A DNA stretch of 62,684 bases from OLB7 sp966250335 (GCA_966250335.1 CBINGZ010000037.1:1-62684); one strand, 5' to 3'. Shown: positions 43,650 to 52,890, counted from the first letter of the stretch. The notes: generated by a model from the sequence alone, not told the origin. A program made the numbers and translations.

Positions 43650-44972
43650 ATGCAATACTCGACCTTCTATAATGTGATGCCGGACGGCACGGTCAAGCAG
43701 ATCAACCCCTTTACGGGGAACGAGGTCTGGGCCGTGCCGGGGCGCGCCTCGAAGCCGACGCAGAACGGCGTGGGACTCCACGAAACGGCGGTTCCCCTGG
43801 AGAGGATCGACAGGGGAACCTACTGCTCGTTCTGCGAGCGACGCTATTTCGAGGTGCCGCCGGAAAAATCGCGCTGGGTGCGGAACGGAGGGGAATGGCA
43901 TGAACTGACCGCCCTTCAGCCCGACCACTACTTCGACGTCCCGGCGGAGTTCAGACGGCTCCCCAACCTCTTCGAGATCGTTACGCTCGACTACTGGAAG
44001 AAGAACTACGGCTACCATCCCCCCCCCGCCGAACTCGAGCGGATGGAACGCTATGTGGAATCCCCCGTCGGCTTCAAGCATCTGCGCGACATCATCGAAT
44101 ACAAGCTCTCGTTCAGCAAGGCCGGGGGGAGCAAGGGGAAGAAGATCAGCGACGAGGAAGTGCTCCGCCGGTCGGAGCCGTTCTTCGGCGGCTGCCACGA
44201 GCTGATCACGGCGCGGCATCATTTCGTCCCGGACGGAACGACGATCGAGGATCTTCTCTCCAGCGGACGGCTGACGGCGGAGGAGCACTTCTACTACATG
44301 AAGCTCACCGTCGAATCGCTTCGCGAGATACTTCTCCGAAACCGTTACGTGCGATATGTCTCGGTCTTCCAGAACTGGCTGCAGGCCGCCGGCGCCAGCT
44401 ACGACCACCTGCACAAGCAGCTCGTGGGACTCGACGAATGGGGAGCCTCGATCACGCGGCAGGTGAAGATGCTGAAGGATGACCCGAACGTCTTCAACGA
44501 GTACGGCGCGAACTTCGCGGCGATGTACAATCTGATCTTCGCCGAGAACGATCACGGGATCGCGTTCGTCGGGATCGGGCATCGCTTCCCCACGATCGAG
44601 ATCTTCTCCAAGTCGAACCATTCCCGTCCCTACGAGCATTCGGAGGAGGAGCTGCGGGGGATGAGCGATCTGATCCATGCCTGCCACGCGGCCACCGGCG
44701 CCGAGATCAGCTGCAACGAGGAGTGGTACTACAGTCCGGTCGACGCCGTGGTGAAGATGCCGTGGCATGTCCTCATCAAGTGGCGCATCAACGTGACGGC
44801 GGGGTTCGAGGGGGGAACGAGCATCTTCATCAACCCCCTCTCTCCCGTCGAAATGCGCGACCGTATCGTGCCGCGACTCTATGCGCTCCGCGACTCCGGC
44901 GAGGTCACGGCCGGCATACGGATCGCGGAGGAGTGCCGGATCGCGCCGAACCCGTTGATGTACTATAAATAG
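43650..44972 (+). CDS. DUF4921 protein, galactose-1-phosphate uridylyltransferase-like
   Basis: A 440-residue HIT-superfamily protein related to GalT. N-terminal CSFCERRYF looks like a zinc-binding pair, CHELITARHHF follows, and the active-site region is WLQAAGASYDHLHKQLVGLDEWG, where the usual GalT HPHGQ is replaced by YDHLHKQ. Exact nucleotide and sugar specificity is unknown. Its position right after a phosphohexomutase supports a role in sugar-nucleotide transfer or phosphorolysis. Confidence 0.8.
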   Translation: MQYSTFYNVMPDGTVKQINPFTGNEVWAVPGRASKPTQNGVGLHETAVPLERIDRGTYCSFCERRYFEVPPEKSRWVRNGGEWHELTALQPDHYFDVPAEFRRLPNLFEIVTLDYWKKNYGYHPPPAELERMERYVESPVGFKHLRDIIEYKLSFSKAGGSKGKKISDEEVLRRSEPFFGGCHELITARHHFVPDGTTIEDLLSSGRLTAEEHFYYMKLTVESLREILLRNRYVRYVSVFQNWLQAAGASYDHLHKQLVGLDEWGASITRQVKMLKDDPNVFNEYGANFAAMYNLIFAENDHGIAFVGIGHRFPTIEIFSKSNHSRPYEHSEEELRGMSDLIHACHAATGAEISCNEEWYYSPVDAVVKMPWHVLIKWRINVTAGFEGGTSIFINPLSPVEMRDRIVPRLYALRDSGEVTAGIRIAEECRIAPNPLMYYK

Positions 44973-45004
44973 CTCCCCCTCTTCCCTGCAACCTTTCGAT
45001 ATGG

Positions 45005-45032
45005 TTGAATCGGCGGTCGCGGCATAGATTTG
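45005..45032 (+). promoter_or_regulatory. Promoter for GT9-msbA operon
   Basis: TTG at 45005-45007, 17 bases, TAGATTTG at 45025-45032 matches the Bacteroidota promoter consensus. It lies inside the longest reading of the GT9 frame and so argues for the later start at 45095. Confidence 0.6.
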
Positions 45033-45094
45033 CCCGCACGACACGATCCCGCCGGGATCGGTCTCCATTCCGAACAGCAGGGAACGATCGCGGA

Positions 45095-46198
45095 TTGAAA
45101 CGGACCGTCAAGAAGATCGAGCGCGCGCTGCGCCGGACGACGCTTCGGGCCCTTGCCGGGCGGAGGCGGCCTCCGGAACGGACGGGACTCCTCCCGTCGG
45201 AATCCCCCCGGATTCTGCTGCTGCGCCACGACCGGATCGGCGACGCGATCATCTCCACCCCCATTCTGACCCTTCTTCGACAGCGTTTTCCGGAGGCGCG
45301 GATCGATCTGCTGCTTGGACGCAGAAACGCGGTCGCCGCTCCTCTGATCCCCGCCGTGGATCGTGCGATCGTGCCGGGACCGCCGGTGATCCCCTTCGTC
45401 GATTCGATTCTGCGTCTGCGACGCGCCCGGTACGACCTCTGCATCAATCTGCTGACCAAGGACTCCGCGAGCGGCGCCGCGATCGCCTCGCTCTGCGGCG
45501 CGAAGACGACGATAGGGTTCGAGGGGAACGACGGGGCGCTCTACGATATAAATATCGTCCGCCCCTCCTCCCGGCTTCATATCGTGAGAGAGACGTCGAT
45601 GCTGCTGGAGCCGCTGGGGATTCCGACGATCGGCCCGGAACCTGCGGGCCCCGCCGAGCGTCTCAAGGTCGTGCTCGACCCGGGCCTGATCGACCGGGGA
45701 CGCTCGATCGTAAACTCGCTCGGCGCCGGGGCCGGGGCGATCGTCATCAACATATCATGTCCCGATCCGACGAGATCGTGGGGAATCGACAGATTCGTCG
45801 AACTGGGAGAGGAACTCAGGAAGATGGGACGGAACCCGATATTCGCGGCGACCCCGGCGGACGCGGCTCCCCTGACCGAGATCGCCCGGCGGAGCGGCGC
45901 TCCCTCCCTGCCGGTCACCGGGTCGTTCGCCGAATTCGCCGGAATGCTCGCGGGGGCCTCGACGGTGATCACCCCGGACACCTCCGTCGTCCATCTGGCG
46001 GCGGCGCTCGGAACGCCGACCGTGATGCTGGCGGCCTCCCGGGAGATGACCGAAGTCTGGAGCCCGTGGGGAGTCCCCTTCCGGGCGTTCTTCGGGCATG
46101 GATCGGCGAGCGATATACCTCTTGCCGATGTCGTCGCTGCGGTCGCCTCCCTCGGCAACGAAACCGAACGTTCACAGCATCCGTCCACGCGCGCATGA
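45095..46198 (+). CDS. Glycosyltransferase family 9 (heptosyltransferase-like)
   Basis: Transfers heptose or a similar sugar onto lipopolysaccharide core. After a basic N-terminal helix (LKRTVKKIERALRR), the GT9 motif ILLLRHDRIGDAIISTPIL appears, then INISCPDPTRSWGIDRFVEL and the nucleotide-sugar site VITPDTSVVHLAAALGTPTV. About 367 residues from the TTG at 45095; this start is uncertain but the upstream frame is excluded by the promoter at 45005-45032. Its stop overlaps the MsbA-like start (ATGA at 46195-46198), so LPS core synthesis and export look coupled. Confidence 0.85.
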   Translation: MKRTVKKIERALRRTTLRALAGRRRPPERTGLLPSESPRILLLRHDRIGDAIISTPILTLLRQRFPEARIDLLLGRRNAVAAPLIPAVDRAIVPGPPVIPFVDSILRLRRARYDLCINLLTKDSASGAAIASLCGAKTTIGFEGNDGALYDINIVRPSSRLHIVRETSMLLEPLGIPTIGPEPAGPAERLKVVLDPGLIDRGRSIVNSLGAGAGAIVINISCPDPTRSWGIDRFVELGEELRKMGRNPIFAATPADAAPLTEIARRSGAPSLPVTGSFAEFAGMLAGASTVITPDTSVVHLAAALGTPTVMLAASREMTEVWSPWGVPFRAFFGHGSASDIPLADVVAAVASLGNETERSQHPSTRA

Positions 46199-48021
46199 AG
46201 ACGCTCCGAAGACTCCTCCCCTTTTTACGGCCGTATCGTGGACGGCTCCTCATCTCCGCGCTCCTCAGTGCGCTTCTGGCGATCCTGAGCACGATGACCT
46301 ACACGATCATCATGCCGATCATGGAGCTGATCTTCCCGTCGCAGCAGCAGGCGGGAACCGGGGGGCTGGGGAACGGCGTCCCCGATTCGGCGGGGTCGGT
46401 GCAGCAGACGATCCTCGGCTACTTCAGTTCGCTCGTGCTGAACCCGGCCGACCGGGTCCTCTCGCTCCGCAACCTCTGCTTCCTGATCGTCGCGATCTTC
46501 GTGTTGAAGAATATCGTGAAGTACTTCAGCACCCTGCTGCAGGTGCACACCGAGGAGGGGATGATGCGCGACGTCCGCGACCTCCTCTTCGGCCGCACGG
46601 TCAATCTCTCGCTCGGGTTCTTCAACCAGAAACGGACGGGGGAACTGATCTCGGTGGTGACGAACGACGTGGCGGTGATGAACATGGCGCTGACGCCGAC
46701 GGTCAGGATCGTGATCCAGGAGCCGTTCCAGGTGATCTTCATGCTCTACCTCCTGCTGGAGATCTCCCCGCTCCTGACCGCCATCGCCTTCTCCACCAGC
46801 CTTCTCTCGGTGCTGATGATTCGTATCCTCACGAAGCATATCAAGCGATATTCCGTCAGGATGCAGAACGCGATGAGCGATATCACGATCCGGCTTCAGG
46901 AGACCTTCCAGAACGCCAGGATCATCAAGGGGTACGGGGCGGAAGGACATGAAACGCGCCGCTTCGAGCGGGAGACGGGCGAGTATGTCCGTTCCGTGAT
47001 GAAGCATGCGCGGATCATCAACCTGATGACGCCGACCAGCGAGATCTTCGCCATCACGGCGCTGGCGGTGGTCCTCTTCTACGGCGGCCTGCAGGTGATC
47101 CACGCCTCGCTGACGGGGCCGGAACTCTTCGCCTTTCTCTTCCTTCTCTTCGGCATCATGCAGCCGATCACGACGGTGATCACGATCCCGGCGACGATCC
47201 AGCGCGGGCTGATCGCGGCCGAGCGGGTCTTCGAGATCCTCGACACGAAGCCGACGGTGGTCGGCGGCCCTTCCCCCGCCTCGCCGCTCCGGAGGGAGCT
47301 GCAACTCCTCAACGTCGGCTTCAGCTACAGGGAAGGGCAGCCGGTGGTGCGCGACGCTACCCTCACGATCAAGCGGGGACAGACGGTGGCGCTCGTCGGC
47401 CCGTCGGGTGGGGGGAAATCGACAATGATGGATCTTATTGCGAGATTCTATGACCCGGAGAGCGGCGGCATCTATCTGGACGGAGTCGATATCCGGGAGT
47501 TCGATCTGAAGAGCTACAGATCGCTCTTCGGGATCGTGACGCAGGAGTCGCTTCTGTTCAACGACACCATCCGGAACAATATCGCATACGCTACCGACGG
47601 AATATCGGACGAGGAGATCATGGCGGCGGCGCAGGCGGCGAACGCGCATGAGTTCATCAGCCGTCTTCCGGAGGGATACGATACGAAGATCGGGGATCGG
47701 GGCGTGCTTCTCTCAGGGGGCCAGCGGCAGCGGCTGGCGATCGCCCGGGCGCTGGCGCGCGACCCGCAGGTCCTTCTCTTCGACGAGGCGACCTCGGCGC
47801 TCGACACCGAGTCCGAGATGCTGGTGCAGGATGCGATCAACAACCTCCTGCTCGACAGAACGGCGGTGATCATCGCGCACCGGCTCTCGACGATCAAGTC
47901 GGCGCATCAGATCGCCGTCGTCCAGGATGGAGAGATCGTCGAATGCGGCACCCATGCCGAGCTGCTGGAGGCGGGACGGCTGTACAGGAAGCTGCACGAC
48001 GTGCAGTTCAGGGACGAATGA
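46195..48021 (+). CDS. MsbA-like lipid A/lipid ABC exporter
   Basis: A 608-residue half-transporter with six membrane helices fused to an ATPase. The membrane part starts LRRLLPFLRPYRGRLLISAL; the ATPase has Walker A GPSGGGKST (about 401-409), the signature LLSGGQRQRLAIARALA (about 505), Walker B VLLFDEATSALD and the H loop IIAHRLST. Closest in layout to MsbA/lipid exporters, in keeping with its coupled GT9 partner. The last 115 bp are overlapped by the reading frame of the M50 gene on the other strand. Confidence 0.92.
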   Translation: MKTLRRLLPFLRPYRGRLLISALLSALLAILSTMTYTIIMPIMELIFPSQQQAGTGGLGNGVPDSAGSVQQTILGYFSSLVLNPADRVLSLRNLCFLIVAIFVLKNIVKYFSTLLQVHTEEGMMRDVRDLLFGRTVNLSLGFFNQKRTGELISVVTNDVAVMNMALTPTVRIVIQEPFQVIFMLYLLLEISPLLTAIAFSTSLLSVLMIRILTKHIKRYSVRMQNAMSDITIRLQETFQNARIIKGYGAEGHETRRFERETGEYVRSVMKHARIINLMTPTSEIFAITALAVVLFYGGLQVIHASLTGPELFAFLFLLFGIMQPITTVITIPATIQRGLIAAERVFEILDTKPTVVGGPSPASPLRRELQLLNVGFSYREGQPVVRDATLTIKRGQTVALVGPSGGGKSTMMDLIARFYDPESGGIYLDGVDIREFDLKSYRSLFGIVTQESLLFNDTIRNNIAYATDGISDEEIMAAAQAANAHEFISRLPEGYDTKIGDRGVLLSGGQRQRLAIARALARDPQVLLFDEATSALDTESEMLVQDAINNLLLDRTAVIIAHRLSTIKSAHQIAVVQDGEIVECGTHAELLEAGRLYRKLHDVQFRDE

Positions 48022-49238
48022 GAAGCGGATGGGAGAAGCTCCGCCGCCGGTCCTGACGGAGCGGGAGCGGCGACCGGATCGGGATCGGCCCCCATGTAGA
48101 TCCCGGTGTACGAGAAGGTAAGGGCGAAGACGACGAGCGAGATCCAGCCGATCACCATCCTACGGCGATCCAGAGGGGTCTCGTCCGGCACCGGCGGGTG
48201 TTCGACCTTCACCAGGAATCGCAGAGCGATATACCAGAAGAGCCATCCCCCCCACCCCAGAAACCACCACCCGGCGTTCGCCTCGATCCAGAGCATGACC
48301 GGCCCCAGAATCCCCTGAAAGAACCTGTAGAGGGGATCGGGGTTGTACGCCTTCACCGCATCGAGCAGGAGCGCCCCGACCGTGCCGAGACCGATGAAGA
48401 GAATTCCCCGCATCACCCATTGCGATATGAGCTTCTGCCGCCTGCCGAACATCGAATAGACGATATGACCTCCGTCGAGCTGCCCCACCGGAATCATGTT
48501 GAGCGAGGTGACGAACATCCCGAACCACCCGACACAGAGGAACGGATAGTGATAGATCTCGTTCATCGGCGGAAAGAATCTCCCCGGCTCGATGAACGCC
48601 TCGCGCAGGAGCGAGAAGAGAGCGAAGCCGCCGAAGAAGATCCCCTTGTCGGGGAAGGTCTGCACGGCGCGATACTCCGGGTGGAAATGATAGAGCGAGT
48701 CGATCCCGGGCATCGTGGCGATCCCGATGATCAGATAGGCCAGCGCCACCACGAAGCCGGCCAGCGGACCCGCCACGCCGATATCGAACATCGCCTTCCG
48801 GCTGGGAACGACCGCCCGGGTTCTGATGACGGCGCCGAGCGTCCCGAAGAGGATGAACGGCATCGGGATGTAGAACGGCAGCGTCACATCGACCCCGTGC
48901 GCCCGCGCGGCGAAGTAATGGCCGAACTCATGCACCGTAAGGAAGAGGAGGAGCAGGACGCTGAACGGCAGCCCCACCCCCATCAGCGCGAAGAAATCCC
49001 CCAGCACATCGGCCGGCAGCGACGGGTTGACGCCGAAGGAGATCATCGTGTAGGTGACCGAAAGGAAGGTGGCGAGGAAGAGCCCGATATGGAGGATATA
49101 GTTGTGCCGCGTCGGCCGCGGCTCCTCGACGCCGCCGGAGGAGCCGGGAAGGGGAGATTCCCCCTCATACCGTTCCCGGGAGCTGCCGTCCTCCCGACCG
49201 CCGCCGAACCTGTTGCCGTCAAATCCGTTGTCGTTCAC
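47907..49238 (-). CDS. M50 (site-2 protease-like) membrane metallopeptidase
   Basis: An intramembrane zinc protease family member, 443 residues. The zinc site is TVHEFGHYFAA (His103, Glu104, His107) and the second is VGQLDGGHIVYS; the GPLAGFVVALAYLIIG PDZ-less linker type is seen in short M50 enzymes. At least six hydrophobic segments. Start is a GTG preceded by AGGAG. The reading frame runs 115 bp into the MsbA-like gene on the other strand; the last ~37 residues (Ser/Cys/Pro-rich) are antisense-coded and may be a recent stop-loss extension, since the conserved part ends at about GIYMGADPD. Confidence 0.85.
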   Translation of the reverse strand: MNDNGFDGNRFGGGREDGSSRERYEGESPLPGSSGGVEEPRPTRHNYILHIGLFLATFLSVTYTMISFGVNPSLPADVLGDFFALMGVGLPFSVLLLLFLTVHEFGHYFAARAHGVDVTLPFYIPMPFILFGTLGAVIRTRAVVPSRKAMFDIGVAGPLAGFVVALAYLIIGIATMPGIDSLYHFHPEYRAVQTFPDKGIFFGGFALFSLLREAFIEPGRFFPPMNEIYHYPFLCVGWFGMFVTSLNMIPVGQLDGGHIVYSMFGRRQKLISQWVMRGILFIGLGTVGALLLDAVKAYNPDPLYRFFQGILGPVMLWIEANAGWWFLGWGGWLFWYIALRFLVKVEHPPVPDETPLDRRRMVIGWISLVVFALTFSYTGIYMGADPDPVAAPAPSGPAAELLPSASHSSLNCTSCSFLYSRPASSSSAWVPHSTISPSWTTAI

Positions 49239-49274
49239 ATCTCTCCTGTTCGGTCAGATGGGATAAGGTCGTTG

Positions 49275-50198
49275 TTAGAGATCGACGCTGAAGCCGAGCG
49301 AGTAGTATTCCTCCTTCCGGAAGAAATGCTGGCCGTAGGGGGACCTGCCGGCGTAGTAGGCGGCCTCCACCGTGACGCCTCGCGAGTCGATATGCCCGAA
49401 TTTCAGGCCGATCCGGGCCTGATGCTCCGCGACGGTTTCAAGTTCGCTGCTGATCCTGAGCTCGTAGCCGGCGCGGAGCGTGAAGGGACGATCCTTCCAC
49501 GGCTCCCAGGCGGCGTCGAACCCTCCGTACGGTGTCAGCGTGCCGAGGGTGTCGGGGATGGTATTGAACAACCAGATCCCGCCGAGATAGGTTCGCATCG
49601 TCCCGCGCGACGACGCGTCATCCCCTCCGAGCGGGGTTCTGTAGCCGCCGAGCAGATCGATGAACTCGCGGCTGTAGGTGAAATAGCGCTGCTCGGGATC
49701 GGTGAAGCTCGGGTCGCCGTCGACGATGTGGGCGGAGATATGGGCGATCCGGAGGCGAGCCTCGGCCCCCGGTCGGTCATCGCCGTTCTCGAACCAGTCT
49801 CCGCGCACCCCGAAATGGTAGTCGACCGCCTCGACCGGGAACTTGAAATTCCCCGAGGAGCGCAACCGGGTCCAGGTGAAGAAGTCGGCGCCGAACGTGA
49901 GGCCGGAGACGGTCCGTCCCTCCGTATCGCGCTCCAGGTCGAACCCGACGATCGGCACGGAGGCGCCGATATCGAGCCGGAGCTTGTCGTTCACCGACTC
50001 CCTCGATCCGCCGATCCTCGCCTCGATCTTGCCGGCATAGGGGGCGCGCAGTTCATCCAGACGAATGAACGCGCGCGCGCTCCCTGCCGAGTCGCTCCCC
50101 TGCGCCGCCGCCGTCGAAACGAGCAGGGCCTGCGCCGCCACGACTGCGATCCACACGAATATGGATCGACTTACGATCTGTACTCCCGACCTTTCCAC
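49275..50198 (-). CDS. Outer-membrane or exported beta-rich protein
   Basis: A 307-residue protein with a signal-like N-terminus (SIFVWIAVVAAQALLVSTAAAQ) and then alternating strands rich in aromatic and charged residues (GLTFGADFFTWTRLRSSG, VDYHFGVRGDWFENGD, FTLRAGYELRIS, YYSLGFSVDL at the end). This is barrel-like and resembles DUF1207-type proteins in length and style, but no family is assigned with certainty. No ATG is available; the GTG at 50198 gives a charged n-region and overlaps the GT2 stop by 28 bp. A later GTG is possible. Confidence 0.6.
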   Translation of the reverse strand: MERSGVQIVSRSIFVWIAVVAAQALLVSTAAAQGSDSAGSARAFIRLDELRAPYAGKIEARIGGSRESVNDKLRLDIGASVPIVGFDLERDTEGRTVSGLTFGADFFTWTRLRSSGNFKFPVEAVDYHFGVRGDWFENGDDRPGAEARLRIAHISAHIVDGDPSFTDPEQRYFTYSREFIDLLGGYRTPLGGDDASSRGTMRTYLGGIWLFNTIPDTLGTLTPYGGFDAAWEPWKDRPFTLRAGYELRISSELETVAEHQARIGLKFGHIDSRGVTVEAAYYAGRSPYGQHFFRKEEYYSLGFSVDL

Positions 50199-51301
50199 AC
50201 GACTTTCCTGTTGATGAGAAGCAGCGGCGTCACCAGCGCCTGCGCTATGAAATAGAACTCGAAGACCGGGAAATATCGCATCGTGCGCATCCTTCCCAGA
50301 CGTCTCGTGTTCGGGATCACGACCAGAAGGTCGCAGATGAACTTGGTTCCCCAGACAAGGGCCCACGCCTTCGCGGAGACGAACGGCGAGAGGACCAGGG
50401 CGATCATCATGAAGACCGCCACGACCAGCACCGACTTCCCCCTCCACCCCATCTCGATCCCTCCCCGCGCCCACCGTTTCTTCTGCCTGAGCACGTCGGT
50501 CAGGGTCGGCGAGGGGTTGGTGATCATGGAGATCCCGGCCGTGCAGGGGAAGACGACGAGATGCCCGGCGCGGAGGACGGCCATCATGAGGGCGAAATCC
50601 TCGGTCACCGAAAATCTCGTTCCGCGATATCCACCGACCTTCTCGTAGACGTCGCGGCGGATGGCGAAGTTGTTGCCGATGCAGCCCATCGGGATACCGA
50701 AACGGAGCGCGCTGGAGGCGATGGTATGCAGATGGATCCAGTCGAGCTGCTGGATGCCGCTGAAGAGATCGTGATCGCGCACGATCGTGAAGCCGGTGTA
50801 GCACCCCACCTCCGGCGTGAAATGTTCGACCACGCTCCGCGCCCAGACCGGCGGCGGCTGGCAGTCGGCATCGGTGAAGAGGACGATCTCGCCGCCGGCA
50901 AGATCCATCCCCTGCGCTATCGCCCGCGCCTTGCCGTGGACCGGGGAATCCTCCGGAACCGTGGAGAGAATCGTGAGCACCCCTGGGTTCGCCGCCGCCG
51001 TACGCTCCATAATCGCAAGCGTATCGTCCTCCGACTCGTCGTTGACGGCGATGATCCGCATCCGGTCGACCGGGTAGTCCTGGGCGGTGAGCGCCTCCAG
51101 ACAGGGGCCGATGTTCCCCTCCTCGTTCCGCGCCGCCACCACGATCGTGATCTCCGGCCAGGGGTCGGGAACGACCCTCGGGAGTCGATGGACACGGCGG
51201 ACTCCGATGTACATGACGGCATACTCCACCGCGTACAGGATGCCGGAGACCAGCAGGAAGATCTCGAGAAGGCTTGTGTCGGACAGGAATGTCTCAAACA
51301 T
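50171..51301 (-). CDS. Glycosyltransferase family 2, membrane-associated
   Basis: A 376-residue enzyme with an N-terminal helix, a GT-A catalytic domain and two C-terminal helices. Motifs: EITIVVAARNEEGNIGPCLEAL, the DxD in VLFTDADCQPP, SVTEDFALMMAVL with the catalytic Asp, and RQKKRWARGG (the QxxRW-type motif of processive or lipid-linked transferases). It may make a glycolipid or polysaccharide. Its promoter is almost directly against its start codon. Confidence 0.9.
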   Translation of the reverse strand: MFETFLSDTSLLEIFLLVSGILYAVEYAVMYIGVRRVHRLPRVVPDPWPEITIVVAARNEEGNIGPCLEALTAQDYPVDRMRIIAVNDESEDDTLAIMERTAAANPGVLTILSTVPEDSPVHGKARAIAQGMDLAGGEIVLFTDADCQPPPVWARSVVEHFTPEVGCYTGFTIVRDHDLFSGIQQLDWIHLHTIASSALRFGIPMGCIGNNFAIRRDVYEKVGGYRGTRFSVTEDFALMMAVLRAGHLVVFPCTAGISMITNPSPTLTDVLRQKKRWARGGIEMGWRGKSVLVVAVFMMIALVLSPFVSAKAWALVWGTKFICDLLVVIPNTRRLGRMRTMRYFPVFEFYFIAQALVTPLLLINRKVVWKGREYRS

Positions 51302-51311
51302 AGGGAAGCGA

Positions 51312-51319
51312 CAAAGGTA
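51312..51319 (-). promoter_or_regulatory. Promoter -7 element for GT2 gene (near-leaderless)
   Basis: TACCTTTG on the minus strand (51319-51312) ends 10 bases before the GT2 ATG (51301-51299). If it is used, the mRNA leader is at most a few bases and cannot hold a Shine-Dalgarno. A clear -33 element is not seen. Confidence 0.45.
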
Positions 51320-51336
51320 CGAATAGAGGGCGGTTC

Positions 51337-51370
51337 TTGTCGACCGTATCGGTCCGAATCTCTACCTTTG
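51337..51370 (+). promoter_or_regulatory. Near-leaderless promoter for LolC/E-like permease
   Basis: TTG at 51337-51339, 23 bases, TACCTTTG at 51363-51370. The ATG at 51375 begins 4 bases later, so transcription would start at or next to the start codon. The same 8-base string faces the opposite direction at 51312-51319. Confidence 0.5.
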
Positions 51371-51374
51371 CTCC

Positions 51375-52781
51375 ATGGGTTTCGAATCGTTCATGGCGCG
51401 CCGGTATCTGCAGGGGAAGCTCCGTCTCGGCGTCGCCGGCTTCATTCTCGCCGTCGTCCTCGTGGACGTGCTGGCGGCTCTCTGCGGGATCCTCGTCTCG
51501 CTCTTCACGGACGACCTGCTCACGGGGCTGATCGGAGGTTTTCTCCTCTTCTACCTGATCGCCGGGGTCGTCGGGCTCGGGTATATCTTCACCTCCGGCC
51601 GGACCATCAGCCTGATCGCCATCATCTCCTCGATCTGCATCTACGGCATCAACGTGGGGGTCTGGGCGCTGATCTGCGTCCTTTCGGTCTTCAACGGGTT
51701 CAACGGCATCGTCAAGGGGCTGCTGGTAGGGTTCGATCCCCATATCAGAATCACGCCGGCGACGGGACAGGCCCTGAACGCCGACTCCCTCCTTCCGATC
51801 ATCCGGTCGAACACGGAGGTCACCGCCGCCGCGCCGTTCGTCTCCGGACGTTCGGCCATCCTTCGCGACAACGAGCTGAAGGTGATCCAGGTGCGGGGGA
51901 TGCGGCGGGACGACGTGACATCGGCCGTGGGGCTCGGCAACAATATCGTGATCGGCTCCTTCGCCGATCCCACCCCCCAGACTCCCCATACGATCGTCCT
52001 CGGCCGGGCGCTCGGGTTCGACCTGCATGTGAACAAGGGGGATACGATCTCGCTCCTGAGCCAGGGGGGACTGGAGGAGGCGCTGACCCAGCTTTCCGCC
52101 CCGACGATCGTCCGCTGCGTGGTGACGGGGATCTTCGAGTCCTCCAACAAGGAGTACGATACCTACTATGCCTACACCAACCTGGAGACGGCGCGGGAAC
52201 TCTTCGCGCGGCCGGAGGGGGCGATGGGGATAGAGATCAGGATCGACGACCTGCAACGGGCCGATCAGGTGAAGGGGGCGCTGCGCCCGGTGCTGGGGCC
52301 GGGATATCGTATCGAAACATGGCAGGATCTTCATCGCGACCTGTTCAACGTGATGGAGCTGGAACGCTGGGCCGCGTTCATCATCCTTTCCCTCATCATC
52401 ATCGTGGCGGTCTTCAACGTGCTCGGCTCGCTGACGATGACGGTGATAGAGAAGCAGCGGGATATCGGCATCCTGAAAACGATGGGGGTCGACGCCCCCC
52501 GCATCCGCGCGATCTTCATGCGGCAGGGGGCGCTGATCGGAGTGATCGGCACGACCGCCGGCGCCGTCAAGGGGATCGCCATCTGCCTGCTGCAGCAGCA
52601 GTACGGCTTCTTCAAGCTGAACAGCGCCGTGTATATCATCAACGCGCTGCCGGTGGAGCTGAGGGCCTGGGATATCATCATCATCTTCCTCACGGCGATG
52701 ATCCTGGCGCTGCTGGCGGCCGTCTACCCGGCACGCCGCGCCGCACGGGTCATGCCGGCCGACGCCGTCCGCTGGGAGTAG
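51375..52781 (+). CDS. LolC/LolE-like lipoprotein-release ABC permease with extra N-terminal helices
   Basis: A 468-residue FtsX/MacB-fold permease. The family start FESFMARRYLQGK is followed not directly by helix 1 but by about 60 residues with two extra hydrophobic segments (GFILAVVLVDVLAALCGILVS and GGFLLFYLIAGVVGLGYIF), then the usual SLIAIISSICIYGINVGVW and LSVFNGFNG. The periplasmic domain contains HIRITPATG, and the C-terminal helices FNVLGSLTMTVIEKQRDIGILKTMG match LolE. Likely part of lipoprotein export to the outer membrane; the LolD ATPase is not adjacent. Confidence 0.85.
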   Translation: MGFESFMARRYLQGKLRLGVAGFILAVVLVDVLAALCGILVSLFTDDLLTGLIGGFLLFYLIAGVVGLGYIFTSGRTISLIAIISSICIYGINVGVWALICVLSVFNGFNGIVKGLLVGFDPHIRITPATGQALNADSLLPIIRSNTEVTAAAPFVSGRSAILRDNELKVIQVRGMRRDDVTSAVGLGNNIVIGSFADPTPQTPHTIVLGRALGFDLHVNKGDTISLLSQGGLEEALTQLSAPTIVRCVVTGIFESSNKEYDTYYAYTNLETARELFARPEGAMGIEIRIDDLQRADQVKGALRPVLGPGYRIETWQDLHRDLFNVMELERWAAFIILSLIIIVAVFNVLGSLTMTVIEKQRDIGILKTMGVDAPRIRAIFMRQGALIGVIGTTAGAVKGIAICLLQQQYGFFKLNSAVYIINALPVELRAWDIIIIFLTAMILALLAAVYPARRAARVMPADAVRWE

Positions 52782-52890
52782 TCGATTTCGGTTTTTCGGG
52801 GGCGGGTCGTAGTTTCGACTTCCGCGACCGGAGCGGGCTCCCGGACCGGCGCGTCAATAGAGTCAATCACATCGGAACTTTCAAGTCCAT

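Noticed and set aside
45005..45094. Longer GT9 start at TTG 45005
   Set aside because: The TTG is the -33 element of a promoter with TAGATTTG at 45025-45032, and the extra residues have no family similarity.
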